A DNA stretch of 64,000 nucleotides from Pseudomonas asgharzadehiana (GTDB lineage: Bacteria; Pseudomonadota; Gammaproteobacteria; Pseudomonadales; Pseudomonadaceae), in assembly GCF_019139815.1 (NCBI RefSeq), contig NZ_CP077079.1:6043032-6107031 (forward strand), read 5' to 3'. The notes below the pieces were generated by a model. It was not told the origin of the DNA, did not search any database, and saw nothing but the letters and a program-made list of their open reading frames with translations. A program made the translations under genes and the position numbers. Shown here one piece after another: positions 1 through 9,795 of the stretch (positions within the stretch are counted from its first letter, which is position 1; each line of letters begins with the position of its first letter).

Positions 1-113
1 CGGCCCATGGTGGCCTGCATCGAGCTCATCAACTGTTCGTGAGTGAGTTGCGGCCCCAGATCGAGCCGCGGAGGGTAAGCCAATTGCAGAAGATCGGTTT
101 CTATGGCGGTCAT
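1..113 (-). CDS. Partial gene, N-terminus only (possible ChaC-type gamma-glutamylcyclotransferase)
   Basis: An open frame runs leftward off the window edge from an ATG at 113-111, giving about 37 residues beginning MTAIETDLLQLAYPP. AGGAGG lies at 135-130, about 16 bases before the ATG, which is farther than usual. No in-frame start codon lies between them. The visible piece has no catalytic motif. A start of this kind, with LTHEQLMSSMQAT a little further in, reminds me of pseudomonad gamma-glutamylcyclotransferases of the ChaC family, which degrade glutathione-type gamma-glutamyl peptides, but this rests on memory of the family. The diagnostic GYGSL-type motif would lie outside the window. 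Confidence 0.4.
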   Translation of the reverse strand, partial: MTAIETDLLQLAYPPRLDLGPQLTHEQLMSSMQATMG

Positions 114-387
114 GGCGAAAAGCGGTGCGCCTCCTGAGTGTTACCAGTTGTAAGCAACTTTACCGTAATCGAACCGAAGCGCTGTAACCGTATGGCGTAA
201 AAAAACCGCCTTCCGTCTACTTATAGCCTAATGAGATTTTTCCTACAGAAGTAATACCTTAAATGCATAAGCATAGGCGGCAATATTTTCAGCGCAGGTT
301 CAGGCCCCTCCGGCCATTACCCGCCAAACTGCACGGGTTTAGCGACCCACACTAGCCGCCCATTCAAACGACTACCGAGGTCGATGC

Positions 388-864
388 ATGAAACATCTTT
401 TTTCCGGTTTGCTGCTATTGCTGCAGGCCACTGCCGCCCTGGCTACCGACGCGACCACTCAAGACGACAAAGGCTTCTGGTACGCACAAACCAGCCTTTA
501 CACCCGGCACTTTTCGCCGGATCCCAAGCACAACAATCATCAGGATTTGATCAACCTGGAGCGTAACGAAGCATCGGGGTTGGTGTATGGCGGGGCGACG
601 TTTCGCAACTCGTTCAGCCAGCGCTCGTATTACGTCTACGCCGGCAAACGCTATGACATCGCCGATTCACCGCTCTACGTGAAGGTGACCGCAGGCGCAC
701 TGCAGGGCTATCGCGGCAAGTACCGCGACAAAATCCCGCTCAACCGTTTTGGCGTAGCGCCGGCGATCATCCCTGCCGTGGGGGTGAACTTCGGCCCCGT
801 CTCCAGTGAGTTGGTGCTGCTGGGTTTGAATGCGGCGATGCTGACCGCCGGCGTGCGTTTCTAA
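388..864 (+). CDS. Small outer-membrane beta-barrel protein, PagP-like pattern
   Basis: A 158-residue protein with a type I signal peptide (hydrophobic residues 4-18, cleavage near Ala19). The rest alternates polar and aromatic/hydrophobic residues and ends in Phe (AGVRF), as expected for an outer-membrane barrel. Close relatives in Pseudomonas carry the label sn-glycerol-3-phosphate transporter, for which I see no support. The order of elements (LYTRHF near residue 40, FRNSF near 74, IPLNRFGVAPAIIP near 120, then GPVSSELVLLG) resembles the lipid A palmitoyltransferase PagP, whose catalytic residues are His, Asp and Ser. Here the Asp-Ser pair would read Asn-Ser, so activity is uncertain. The gene ends tail-to-tail with the next gene, sharing four bases (CTAA). 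The family resemblance is inference. Confidence 0.6.
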   Translation: MKHLFSGLLLLLQATAALATDATTQDDKGFWYAQTSLYTRHFSPDPKHNNHQDLINLERNEASGLVYGGATFRNSFSQRSYYVYAGKRYDIADSPLYVKVTAGALQGYRGKYRDKIPLNRFGVAPAIIPAVGVNFGPVSSELVLLGLNAAMLTAGVRF

Positions 865-1829
865 GGGCGCGGCGCGTAGGCGAATACGTCGGCGCGCATC
901 TGGTGCGCATCCATGCCGGCGTCGACCAGCGCATCCAGGGTGCCATAGATCATCGCCGGTGAACCGCTGGCATACACATGCACGCCCTTGAGGTCGGTAA
1001 TGTCTTCACACACCGCTTCATGCAATAAGCCGCAGCGCCCTTCCCAGCCGCACAAATCGCTGACTACTTTGTGCAGGAACAGGTTGGGCAGTTGCCGCCA
1101 TTGTTCCCAATGTTCGATCCGATAGAAATCTTCCGGGCGACGCACGCCCCAGTACAGATGCACCGGGTGCTTGAAGCCCGAAGCCCGGCAATGTTCGATC
1201 AGGCTGTGCATCTGCGCCATGCCAGTGCCGGCGGCGATCAACACCAGCGGCCCGTCCGGCAGCTCGGCCAGGTGGGTATCGCCAAATGGCAGCTCGATGC
1301 GGGCCATCCGGTTACGTTGCAGTTGCTCCAGCAGGTTGCGGGCACTGTCTTCGCGGGCCAGTACATGCAGTTCCAGCTCGCGGCCTGCATGGGGCGCCGA
1401 GGCCAGGGAAAAGGCGGACTTCTCGCCATTTTCCCGTTCGATCATCAGGTATTGCCCCGCGTGGTAACGCACGAGCTTGCCGGCAGGCGCAAGCAGGCGC
1501 ACGCGCCATACATCGCCCCCTACCTCAACGCACTCACTCAACTGGCATGACAACTTGCGCAACGGCAATTCTCCCGGCGCCAACACGCCGTCCCACAACA
1601 CAATGCAGTCTTCCAGCGGTTCGGCGATGCACGTGTAGAACTCGCCATGGTCACGCACTTCATCGGCTTGCCGCACCCTGCCCTCCACCAGCAACGCAGC
1701 GCACACATGGCATACGCCATTGCGACACGCCTGGGGGCATTCGTAGCCCAGGCGACGCGCGCCTTCGAGGATTCGCTCGCCTGGGATCAGCTCCAGCACA
1801 GCGCCGGAAGGTTGCAGGGTCACACGCAT
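861..1829 (-). CDS. Ferredoxin-type 2Fe-2S/FAD/NAD(P)H oxidoreductase (CDP-6-deoxy-delta-3,4-glucoseen reductase-like)
   Basis: A 322-residue electron-transfer protein with an N-terminal plant-type ferredoxin domain whose 2Fe-2S ligands are Cys35, Cys40, Cys43 and Cys67. An FAD-binding barrel follows (SAFSLAS near 138 in place of the common RxYS), then a nucleotide-binding domain (IAAGTGMAQMHS near 198) and a C-terminal YASGSPAM motif. I use the ATG at 1829, which overlaps the ubiD stop codon (TGATG), so translation is probably coupled. A TTG one codon upstream is also possible. The pairing with ubiD is conserved in Pseudomonas. Family members are often named ascD or CDP-glucoseen reductase, but with no deoxysugar genes nearby, a role in supplying electrons (perhaps to flavin or ubiquinone chemistry) is only inference. 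Confidence 0.85.
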   Translation of the reverse strand: MRVTLQPSGAVLELIPGERILEGARRLGYECPQACRNGVCHVCAALLVEGRVRQADEVRDHGEFYTCIAEPLEDCIVLWDGVLAPGELPLRKLSCQLSECVEVGGDVWRVRLLAPAGKLVRYHAGQYLMIERENGEKSAFSLASAPHAGRELELHVLAREDSARNLLEQLQRNRMARIELPFGDTHLAELPDGPLVLIAAGTGMAQMHSLIEHCRASGFKHPVHLYWGVRRPEDFYRIEHWEQWRQLPNLFLHKVVSDLCGWEGRCGLLHEAVCEDITDLKGVHVYASGSPAMIYGTLDALVDAGMDAHQMRADVFAYAPRP

Positions 1830-3295
1830 CAATCTATTCCCAATTCTTTCCAGATCGCATCGACGCGCGCGGTCACGGCTTCATCCTTGACGATCACCCG
1901 GCCCCACTCGCGAGTGGTTTCACCCGGCCATTTGTGGGTGGCGTCCAGGCCCATCTTCGAACCCAGGCCAGACACCGGCGACGCGAAGTCGAGGTAGTCG
2001 ATCGGGGTGTTGTCGATCATCACCGTATCGCGCTTGGGGTCCATGCGCGTGGTGATGGCCCAGATCACATCATTCCAGTCGCGGGCATTGATGTCGTCGT
2101 CGGTGACAATAACGAACTTGGTGTACATGAACTGTCGCAAAAACGACCACACACCGAGCATTACCCGCTTCGCATGCCCTGGGTACGACTTCTTCATGGT
2201 CACGATGGCCATGCGGTAAGAGCAGCCTTCGGGCGGCAGATAGAAATCGGTGATTTCCGGGAATTGCTTTTGCAGGATCGGCACGAACACTTCATTGAGC
2301 GCCACGCCGAGAATGGCCGGTTCATCCGGCGGACGACCGGTGTAGGTGCTGTGGTAGATCGGTTTGATGCGGTGGGTGATGCGCTCCACGGTGAACACCG
2401 GGAAGCTGTCGACTTCGTTGTAATAGCCGGTGTGGTCGCCGTAAGGGCCTTCATCGGCCATCTCGCCCGGATGAATCACGCCTTCAAGGATGATTTCCGC
2501 AGTGGCCGGCACTTGCAGATCGTTGCCACGGCATTTCACCAACTCGGTACGGTTACCGCGCAACAGGCCCGCGAAGGCGTACTCGGACAGGCTGTCCGGC
2601 ACCGGGGTCACGGCGCCGAGGATGGTGGCCGGGTCGGCGCCCAGGGCCACGGAGACCGGAAATGGCTTGCCCGGGTGCTTCTCGCACCATTCACGGTAAT
2701 CCAGGGCACCGCCACGGTGGCTCAGCCAGCGCATGATCACCTTGTTACGGCCGATCACTTGCTGGCGATAGATACCGAGGTTCTGGCGATCTTTGTTCGG
2801 GCCTTTGGTGACAGTCAGGCCCCAGGTGATCAGTGGCCCGACATCGCCGGGCCAGCAGGTCTGCACCGGCAGCATGGCGAGGTCGACGTCATCGCCCTCG
2901 ATGACCACTTCCTGGCACACCGCGTCCTTGACCACTTTGGGCGCCATGGCAATGATCTTGCGGAAGATCGGCAGCTTCGACCAAGCGTCCTTCAAGCCCT
3001 TGGGTGGCTCGGGCTCCTTGAGGAAGGCCAACAGCTTGCCGATCTCGCGCAGCTCGCTGACCGACTCGGCGCCCATGCCAAAAGCCACGCGATCGGGGGT
3101 GCCGAACAGGTTGCCGAGCACCGGAATGTCGTAGCCGGTCGGGTTCTCGAACAGCAGCGCCGGGCCCTTGTTACGCAGGGTGCGGTCGCAAATCTCAGTC
3201 ATTTCCAGCACCGGGGAAATCGGCATCTGGATACGTTTCAACTCTCCGCGCTGCTCAAGTTGCTGCACGAAATCCCGAAGATCCTTGAATTTCAT
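1829..3295 (-). CDS. ubiD: 4-hydroxy-3-polyprenylbenzoate decarboxylase
   Basis: UbiD removes the carboxyl group from 3-polyprenyl-4-hydroxybenzoate in ubiquinone synthesis, using the prenylated flavin made by UbiX. The 488-residue product matches the E. coli enzyme over its whole length: MKFKDLRDF start, GPALLFENP near 45, TCWPGD and [32 protein letters not shown], the acidic active-site stretch [30 protein letters not shown] and [15 protein letters not shown] start at the ATG at 3295 because it aligns with the family N-terminus; a GTG four codons earlier lacks that support. The gene lies downstream of the rho terminator and is coupled to the reductase gene that follows it. Confidence 0.97.
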   Translation of the reverse strand: MKFKDLRDFVQQLEQRGELKRIQMPISPVLEMTEICDRTLRNKGPALLFENPTGYDIPVLGNLFGTPDRVAFGMGAESVSELREIGKLLAFLKEPEPPKGLKDAWSKLPIFRKIIAMAPKVVKDAVCQEVVIEGDDVDLAMLPVQTCWPGDVGPLITWGLTVTKGPNKDRQNLGIYRQQVIGRNKVIMRWLSHRGGALDYREWCEKHPGKPFPVSVALGADPATILGAVTPVPDSLSEYAFAGLLRGNRTELVKCRGNDLQVPATAEIILEGVIHPGEMADEGPYGDHTGYYNEVDSFPVFTVERITHRIKPIYHSTYTGRPPDEPAILGVALNEVFVPILQKQFPEITDFYLPPEGCSYRMAIVTMKKSYPGHAKRVMLGVWSFLRQFMYTKFVIVTDDDINARDWNDVIWAITTRMDPKRDTVMIDNTPIDYLDFASPVSGLGSKMGLDATHKWPGETTREWGRVIVKDEAVTARVDAIWKELGID

Positions 3296-3400
3296 TAACC
3301 ATGCCACCCGTAAAATAGGCGTACATCCTACCTGCTCTGAGGGCAGCTGGCAGCTTATCGACGTGCATTTGAGCGCGGAATGCGTTTAAAAAACGCGCAA

Positions 3401-3433
3401 AAAAAATGGCGCCCCCAGGGGGCGCCATTTTTT
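3401..3433 (-). terminator. Rho-independent terminator after rho
   Basis: A near-perfect hairpin with arms AAAATGGCGCCCC and GGGGCGCCATTTT around a CAG centre, flanked by A and T runs so that it can work in both directions. It lies 19 bases beyond the rho stop codon and separates rho from ubiD. It is notable that the gene for Rho factor itself ends in an intrinsic terminator. Confidence 0.93.
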
Positions 3434-3451
3434 CGGACCAACAGCGGCGTA

Positions 3452-4697
<1,246 letters not shown>

Positions 4698-4711
<14 letters not shown>

Positions 4712-4764
4712 ATAGGAATGACGTAATCATTTATGGAGGGGGGAAATTAAGCTTTTGGCTTAAT
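4698..4764 (-). promoter_or_regulatory. rho leader: hairpin, 10-codon overlapping frame, no Shine-Dalgarno
   Basis: On the minus strand a hairpin (ATTAAGC, loop CAAAA, GCTTAAT; 4764-4746) is followed by a C-run, then an ATG at 4730 that opens a 10-codon frame reading [10 protein letters not shown], with its TGA at 4700-4698. This frame is out of phase with rho and overlaps the rho start at 4711. No purine-rich ribosome site precedes either ATG. The arrangement could tune rho translation or expose a C-rich Rho-loading stretch; that role is inference. Confidence 0.35.
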
Positions 4765-4907
4765 GAGGCCGCGCCGCGGAGAAGGCGACAGGATCGCGTA
4801 CTAATCGAAAAGGAGTGCGTCGGCGACGGCTTGCAGGGGGCAGTGGAGAAACCAGTGCGGGGCCGAATGTACCACCTGAGTTTCGGAGCGTCTAGCCCTG
4901 TTTTACG

Positions 4908-4936
4908 AAAAAGCCCCGCGATTTGCGGGGCTTTTT
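4908..4936 (-). terminator. Rho-independent terminator after trxA
   Basis: Hairpin GCCCCGC (4913-4919) / GCGGGGC (4925-4931) with a five-base loop, flanked by A and T runs. It lies 10 bases after the trxA stop codon, so the 195 bases from here to rho belong to the rho promoter and leader. Confidence 0.92.
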
Positions 4937-4945
4937 TGACGACGC

Positions 4946-5275
4946 TTAGATGTTGGCGTCGAGGAAAGCTTGCAGCTGGGACTTCGACAGCGCGCCCACT
5001 TTAGTGGCTTCGACGTTGCCGTTCTTGAACAGCATCAGCGTAGGAATACCGCGCACGCCGTGCTTGGCCGGGGTTTCCTGGTTGTCGTCGATGTTCAGCT
5101 TGGCGATGGTCAGCTTGCCTTCGAAAGTGGTCGCAATGTCGTCCAGAACCGGAGCGATCATTTTGCAAGGGCCGCACCATTCAGCCCAGTAGTCAACCAG
5201 CACCGGGCCAGCAGCCTTGAGTACTTCGGCCTCAAAGGTCGCGTCGGTGACGTGCTTGATAAGATCGTTGCTCAT
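4946..5275 (-). CDS. trxA: Thioredoxin 1
   Basis: A 109-residue cytosolic protein-disulfide reductase, kept reduced by thioredoxin reductase. The active site WCGPCK has redox cysteines 34 and 37. The cis-proline segment [11 protein letters not shown] and the C-terminal [14 protein letters not shown] are typical. I start at the ATG at 5275 (MSNDLIKHV), which follows CGGAGA at a good distance. The open frame extends 14 codons further upstream, but those residues are not part of thioredoxins. The trxA-rho order is conserved in pseudomonads and enterics, and the intrinsic terminator between them suggests they are mainly separate units. Confidence 0.97.
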   Translation of the reverse strand: MSNDLIKHVTDATFEAEVLKAAGPVLVDYWAEWCGPCKMIAPVLDDIATTFEGKLTIAKLNIDDNQETPAKHGVRGIPTLMLFKNGNVEATKVGALSKSQLQAFLDANI

Positions 5276-5395
5276 GGATGTCTCCGGATTGTAAGCAAAA
5301 AAAACGTTGCCCATCATAGCCGCCCTTCCCCCGTTCAGGAAGCCGCCTCTGATGGAGTCTTGCTATAGAGGCGCATGAGTTTGGGTATGAGCCGA

Positions 5396-6091
5396 TCAGG
5401 GCGTCACTGGCGTCACAAAGGCAATACCTGTACGCAATGCCGCATTACGTACATGTTCCTGCATGGTTTTCTGCGCCGCCGCGCTGGCGCGCCGGGCCAG
5501 GGCGCGCAGGATCTTGCGGTGTTCCTGCCAAGTCTCCATGGCCCGCTCCGGCCGGATGAACGGTAGTTTCTGGCTCTCCAAAAACACCTCCGCGCTGGCA
5601 CTCAGAATGCTCACCATCGCCTGGTTGCCGCTGGCCATCAGGATGCGCTGGTGGAATTCGAAGTCCAGCCGCGCGGCCGCTTCGAAGTCACCGGCCTTGA
5701 GCACCTTGCGCATTGCCTCGACGTTATCCTCCAGGCTGTCGAGTTCATCAATCGTCAAGGTCACTGCCGCCAGCCCCGCCGCAAACCCTTCAAGGGCGTA
5801 GCGCAACTGGAAAATATCCAATGGCGTAGCCTGGGCCGCGAAAGGCCAGGCAAACCCCGGCGATTCGTCCGCCGCCTGCACGAACACGCCTTTGCCCGGC
5901 TGCACGCTCACCACGCCCAAGGCACTCAAGGACGACAACGCCTCACGCAACGACGCCCGGCTCACGCCCAACTGCAGTGCCAGTTCGCGCTGGGACGGCA
6001 GCGCATCGCCCGGCCCAAAGCCCTGCTCCTTGATCAGTTTGCGGATGGCCTGCAGGGCCGCCTCCGGTACGGCTTGGGCGATGGAATTCAT
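5396..6091 (-). CDS. GntR-family transcription regulator, FadR/FCD subgroup
   Basis: A 231-residue protein. Its N-terminal winged helix-turn-helix spans residues 10-75 (LPSQRELALQLGVSRASLREAL, then a wing GVVSVQPGKGVFV). An all-helical FCD effector domain follows from about residue 85, with the LDFEFHQRIL and EHRKILRALARR segments that usually hold metal- and ligand-binding residues. The start at 6091 is chosen because MNSIAQAVPEAAL leads directly into the DNA-binding domain; the 29 upstream codons in the open frame look non-coding. The gene is divergent from the amino-acid ABC transporter at 6346-9188, which it most likely controls in response to a small acid substrate (inference from position). 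An inverted repeat lies 20 bases before its start. Confidence 0.88.
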   Translation of the reverse strand: MNSIAQAVPEAALQAIRKLIKEQGFGPGDALPSQRELALQLGVSRASLREALSSLSALGVVSVQPGKGVFVQAADESPGFAWPFAAQATPLDIFQLRYALEGFAAGLAAVTLTIDELDSLEDNVEAMRKVLKAGDFEAAARLDFEFHQRILMASGNQAMVSILSASAEVFLESQKLPFIRPERAMETWQEHRKILRALARRASAAAQKTMQEHVRNAALRTGIAFVTPVTP

Positions 6092-6110
6092 AAAAAACTC
6101 AAGGTTCCAG

Positions 6111-6130
6111 ACAACTGAGCGGCTAGTTGT
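6111..6130. promoter_or_regulatory. Candidate operator: ACAACT-N8-AGTTGT inverted repeat
   Basis: A perfect six-base inverted repeat with an eight-base spacer lies in the divergent gap between the GntR/FCD regulator and the transporter. A direct repeat AGACCA-GTA-AGACCA lies at 6226-6240 in the same gap. Either could be the regulator's site. FCD proteins more often bind shorter-spaced palindromes, so confidence is low. Confidence 0.3.
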
Positions 6131-6345
6131 AAAGCTATTCGCGGCCGGCGGCAAGCCACGCCCCAAAGGGGCTCGCAAGGTTTTGCCAACGCTCGAAAAG
6201 GGTGCGAAACGGCCAGGAACTGTTCAGACCAGTAAGACCACCCGACCTCAACAAATCCCGGCCTTGCAGACGATTGCGAGGGTGCTGGCATGGGCTGTGC
6301 ACTGAGCATTTGTAGAAATCCCTTCGCCCTTCTCGGAGAGTTGTC

Positions 6346-7131
6346 ATGACCAAGCGCTACAGCGCCCTGCTCACTGCCCTGTTTGCCAGCCTGATGCTCA
6401 GCCAGGCTCCCGCCCAGGCCAACGGTCTGGACGACATCGTCGCCCGTGGCACCCTCAAGGTTGCCGTGCCCCAGGACTTCCCGCCGTTCGGCTCGGTCGG
6501 CCCCGACATGAAACCCCGTGGCCTGGACATCGACACCGCCAAGCTGCTGGCCGACCAGCTCAAGGTCAAGCTGGAGCTGACCCCGGTCAACAGCACCAAC
6601 CGCATCCCGTTTCTCACCACCGGCAAGGTCGACCTGGTGATTTCCAGCCTGGGCAAGAACCCGGAGCGGGAAAAGGTCATTGATTTCTCCAAGGCCTACG
6701 CGCCGTTCTACCTGGCCGTGTTTGGCCCGCCTGACGCCGCCATCAGCAGCACTGACGACCTCAAGGGCAAGACCATCAGCGTGACCCGTGGCGCCATCGA
6801 AGACATCGAGCTGACCGCCGTGGCGCCCAAGGAAGCCACCATCAAGCGCTTCGAAGACAACAACTCAACCATCGCCGCCTACCTGGCCGGCCAGGTTGAC
6901 CTGATCGCCAGCGGCAACGTGGTGATGGTCGCGATCAGCGAGCGCAACCCCAAACGCGTACCGGCGCTGAAGGTGAAGCTCAAGGATTCACCGGTATACG
7001 TGGGCGTGAACAAAAACGAGCCGGCGTTGCTGGAGAAGGTCAACCAGATCCTGGTCGCGGCCAAGGCCGATGGCAGCCTGGAAAAGAACGCGATGCAATG
7101 GCTGAAAGAGCCGCTGCCCGCCGACCTTTGA
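6346..7131 (+). CDS. Periplasmic amino-acid-binding protein of an ABC importer (family 3)
   Basis: A 261-residue periplasmic protein with a signal peptide (MTKRYSALLTALFASLML, cleavage near AQA-NG at 25) and a family 3 solute-binding fold: RGTLKVAVPQDFPPFG, GLDIDTAKLLADQL, the substrate-carboxylate region PFLTTGKVDLVISSL, and PEREKVIDFSKAY. It delivers a polar or acidic amino acid, or a related compound, to the permeases encoded just downstream. GGAGAG lies before the ATG. It is the first gene of a four-gene operon. The substrate cannot be read from sequence; the neighbouring FCD regulator suggests a catabolic nutrient. Confidence 0.92.
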   Translation: MTKRYSALLTALFASLMLSQAPAQANGLDDIVARGTLKVAVPQDFPPFGSVGPDMKPRGLDIDTAKLLADQLKVKLELTPVNSTNRIPFLTTGKVDLVISSLGKNPEREKVIDFSKAYAPFYLAVFGPPDAAISSTDDLKGKTISVTRGAIEDIELTAVAPKEATIKRFEDNNSTIAAYLAGQVDLIASGNVVMVAISERNPKRVPALKVKLKDSPVYVGVNKNEPALLEKVNQILVAAKADGSLEKNAMQWLKEPLPADL

Positions 7132-7148
7132 TACGACGGAGCTGACCC

Positions 7149-7817
7149 ATGGCGTATCAATTTGACTTTGTACCGGTGCTGGCCAACACCGACCTGCTGT
7201 TGCGCGGCGCGCTGTTCACCCTTGAGCTGACGGCTATCGGCGCGATCCTGGGGGTGGCGCTGGGCACCGTCGGCGCAGTGGTGCGAGCGTGGAAGATCCA
7301 GCCGTTCGCCTGGTGCTTCGGCGTGTATGTCGAATTGATCCGGAACACGCCGTTTCTGGTGCAGCTGTTTTTCATCTTCTTCGGCCTGCCGTCTTTGGGG
7401 CTGAAGATCACCGAGTGGCAAGCCGCCGTATTGGCGATGGTGATCAACCTGGGGGCCTACTCCACCGAAATCATCCGCGCCGGTATCCAGGCCATCCCGC
7501 GTGGCCAGTTGGAAGCCGCCGCAGCCCTGGCGATGACGCGCTTCGAAGCATTCCGCCACGTGGTGCTGCTGCCCGCGCTGGGCAAGGTGTGGCCGGCACT
7601 GAGCAGCCAGATCATCATCGTCATGCTCGGTTCGGCGGTGTGTTCACAGATCGCCACCGAGGAGCTGAGCTTTGCCGCCAACTTTATCCAATCGCGCAAT
7701 TTTCGCGCGTTTGAAACCTATGCCCTGACTACCCTGGTGTACCTGTGCATGGCATTGATGATTCGCCAGTTGCTCAACTGGATCGGCCGTCGTTTTGTGA
7801 TGAGGAACAGCCGATGA
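7149..7817 (+). CDS. Amino-acid ABC transporter permease (HisM/GlnP type), first subunit
   Basis: A 222-residue inner-membrane protein with about five membrane segments, starting with LLLRGALFTLELTAIGAILG. The conserved EAA loop that docks on the ATPase appears as QLEAAAALAMTRFEAFRHVVLPA-type sequence around residues 118-140. YVELIRNTPFLVQLFFIFFGLP is the signature of polar amino-acid permeases. It follows the binding-protein gene after 17 bases and overlaps the second permease by ATGA, so the two halves of the channel are translationally coupled. Confidence 0.93.
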   Translation: MAYQFDFVPVLANTDLLLRGALFTLELTAIGAILGVALGTVGAVVRAWKIQPFAWCFGVYVELIRNTPFLVQLFFIFFGLPSLGLKITEWQAAVLAMVINLGAYSTEIIRAGIQAIPRGQLEAAAALAMTRFEAFRHVVLLPALGKVWPALSSQIIIVMLGSAVCSQIATEELSFAANFIQSRNFRAFETYALTTLVYLCMALMIRQLLNWIGRRFVMRNSR

Positions 7818-8464
7818 GTGATTTTTCGTTCTGGGACATCGTGCGCAACCTGCTCACCGGCCTGCAATGGACGCTGTTGCTGTCACTGGTGGCGTTTATC
7901 GGCGGCGGCGTGATCGGCCTGCTGGTGATGACCTTGCGCATCAGCCGCAAAGCCTTCGCGCGCAATGTCGCGCGCACCTATATCGAGCTGTTCCAGGGCA
8001 CGCCGCTATTGATGCAACTGTTCCTGGTGTTCTTCGGCGTTGCCTTGCTGGGGGTGGATATCTCGCCCTGGTTGGCGGCGGCGATTGCCCTGACGCTGTT
8101 TACCAGCGCCTATCTCGCCGAAATCTGGCGCGGCTGCGTCGACTCCATCGCCCATGGGCAGTGGGAAGCCTCCGCCAGCCTGGCCCTGAACCCGCTTGAG
8201 CAATTGCGCTACGTGATCCTGCCGCAGGCGCTGCGCATCGCAGTCGCGCCGACGGTGGGGTTCTCGGTGCAGGTCGTCAAGGGCACCGCTGTGACCTCTA
8301 TCATCGGTTTTACCGAGTTGACCAAGACCGGCGGCATGCTCGCCAACGCGACCTTCGAGCCCTTCATGGTCTATGGCCTGGTGGCCCTCGGTTACTTCCT
8401 GCTCTGCTACCCCTTGTCCCTCAGTGCGCGCTACCTGGAAAGGAGACTGCATGCCTCTGCTTAG
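7814..8464 (+). CDS. Amino-acid ABC transporter permease, second subunit
   Basis: A 216-residue inner-membrane permease that would pair with the preceding subunit. It shows YIELFQGTPLLMQLFLVFFG, an EAA-type loop (QWEASASLALNPLEQLRYVILPQALR) and further hydrophobic segments up to YGLVALGYFLLCYPLSL. I start at the ATG at 7814, which overlaps the previous stop codon (ATGA) and gives the usual N-terminus; the reading frame is open further upstream within the previous gene. It overlaps the ATPase gene by 14 bases. Confidence 0.93.
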   Translation: MSDFSFWDIVRNLLTGLQWTLLLSLVAFIGGGVIGLLVMTLRISRKAFARNVARTYIELFQGTPLLMQLFLVFFGVALLGVDISPWLAAAIALTLFTSAYLAEIWRGCVDSIAHGQWEASASLALNPLEQLRYVILPQALRIAVAPTVGFSVQVVKGTAVTSIIGFTELTKTGGMLANATFEPFMVYGLVALGYFLLCYPLSLSARYLERRLHASA

Positions 8465-9188
8465 AATTACCGCCCTGCATAAGTACTACGGCGACCATCA
8501 CGTACTCAAAGGCATTGACCTGACCGTTGAAGAAGGCCAGGTGGTGGCGATCATCGGGCGCAGCGGATCGGGTAAGTCCACCCTGTTGCGTACCCTCAAT
8601 GGCCTGGAATCGATCAACGATGGCGTGATCGAAGTCGACGGCGAATACCTCGACGCAGCGCGCGCCGACCTGCGCAGCCTGCGGCAAAAAGTCGGCATGG
8701 TATTTCAGCAGTTCAACCTGTTCCCGCACCTGACCGTGGGCGAAAACGTGATGCTCGCGCCGCAGGTGGTGCAGAAAATGCCCAAGGCCAAGGCCGCCCA
8801 GTTGGCCAAGCAGATGTTGGAACGCGTTGGGCTGGGCGAGAAATTCGACGCCTTCCCTGATCGTCTGTCCGGCGGCCAGCAGCAGCGCGTCGCTATCGCT
8901 CGCGCACTGGCGATGTCACCCAAGGTGCTGCTGTGCGATGAAATCACCTCGGCCCTCGACCCGGAGTTGGTCAATGAAGTGCTCAGCGTGGTGCGCCAAT
9001 TGGCCAAGGACGGCATGACGCTGATCATGGTGACCCATGAAATGCGCTTCGCCCGGGAAGTGGGGGACAAGCTGGTGTTCATGCACCAGGGCAAGGTGCA
9101 TGAAGTCGGCGATCCCAAGACCTTGTTCGCGAACCCGAGAACCGCCGAATTGGCCAATTTTATTGGCACCGGCGATCTGCTTGCCTGA
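8451..9188 (+). CDS. Amino-acid ABC transporter ATP-binding protein (GlnQ/HisP type)
   Basis: A 245-residue cytoplasmic ATPase that powers the importer. It shows Walker A GRSGSGKST near residue 38, the Q-loop (GMVFQQFNLFPHLTVGENV), signature LSGGQQQRVAIARAL near 140, Walker B VLLCDEITSALDPE and the switch histidine in MVTHEMRFARE. The start is ATG 8451 with AAGGAG seven bases ahead. It is the last gene of the operon; the fimbrial operon converges on it four bases later, with no obvious terminator between them. Confidence 0.95.
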   Translation: MPLLRITALHKYYGDHHVLKGIDLTVEEGQVVAIIGRSGSGKSTLLRTLNGLESINDGVIEVDGEYLDAARADLRSLRQKVGMVFQQFNLFPHLTVGENVMLAPQVVQKMPKAKAAQLAKQMLERVGLGEKFDAFPDRLSGGQQQRVAIARALAMSPKVLLCDEITSALDPELVNEVLSVVRQLAKDGMTLIMVTHEMRFAREVGDKLVFMHQGKVHEVGDPKTLFANPRTAELANFIGTGDLLA

Positions 9189-9192
9189 ACCC

Positions 9193-9795
9193 TCAGCCGC
9201 CTGGCAGTAACTCAAAGTGCCCCTGCCCCTCGAACTGGGTTTCCTGGCGCACGGAAAAGGCATCGGGCGGCAAATAGGTGTCGATGTGCACTTGAGCCGA
9301 AAAGCGTTTTCCGGCCAGTGGTGTTCCGCCCGCTTTGGCGATCACCACCTGGCCGGGCAACAGCAGCCCGCCGGCCGATACGTCTGTCGGTTGCGCCGCG
9401 CTCAACTCTACCGCGCGACCATCGACCTGGGCGTTCTTGAGCGCCAGGGTAAAGCTGCCGTGGCGGCCGAATCGAAAGCCCTGCGCACCCGCCGGGGCGC
9501 CGGTAAAACGCAAGGCAACCGTGCCCGGCTCGGCGCACAAGACGCTCAGTTGCAGGGTTCGCTTGCCCAGGACGATGTTGCGGCCGCTGGTTTGCTCATC
9601 CAGCAGCTCTGTGCGCCTGAGCACGCCGTAATCCACCTTCGGTTGACTGAGCGAAAGACGACACTCCTGCGCCACTCCCTCCCTGGCAGCCATCCCCAAC
9701 AAAGCCAACAGCACGTAGCCAAGTGCCGCGCGCACCTTGCGCGCAGGTCGTTCAACCGCGTTACTGCGCACGACAGACCGCCGAAGCCGTTTCAT
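9193..9795 (-). CDS. Secreted fimbrial subunit or adaptor (last gene of chaperone-usher operon)
   Basis: A 200-residue exported protein. An arginine-rich start is followed by a hydrophobic stretch ALGYVLLALLGMA and probable cleavage near AQE-CRL. The mature part begins ECRLSLSQPKVDYGVL and has a second cysteine about 47 residues on (LQLSVLCAEPGT), the paired-cysteine spacing of immunoglobulin-like pilins. It includes a DVSAGGLLLPGQ segment and ends in a strand-like FEGQGHFELLPGG. The start at 9795 follows AAGGAC and lies 35 bases inside the usher gene. It resembles the DUF1120-type pilin at the head of the operon in layout but not closely in sequence. It could be a tip or adaptor subunit (inference). 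Confidence 0.72.
   Translation of the reverse strand: MKRLRRSVVRSNAVERPARKVRAALGYVLLALLGMAAREGVAQECRLSLSQPKVDYGVLRRTELLDEQTSGRNIVLGKRTLQLSVLCAEPGTVALRFTGAPAGAQGFRFGRHGSFTLALKNAQVDGRAVELSAAQPTDVSAGGLLLPGQVVIAKAGGTPLAGKRFSAQVHIDTYLPPDAFSVRQETQFEGQGHFELLPGG

Noticed and set aside
1286..3298. A 670-codon plus-strand open frame opposite the reductase and ubiD genes
   Set aside because: It is the antisense frame of two well-conserved genes in high-GC DNA, with Arg/His/Ala-rich composition and no domain.
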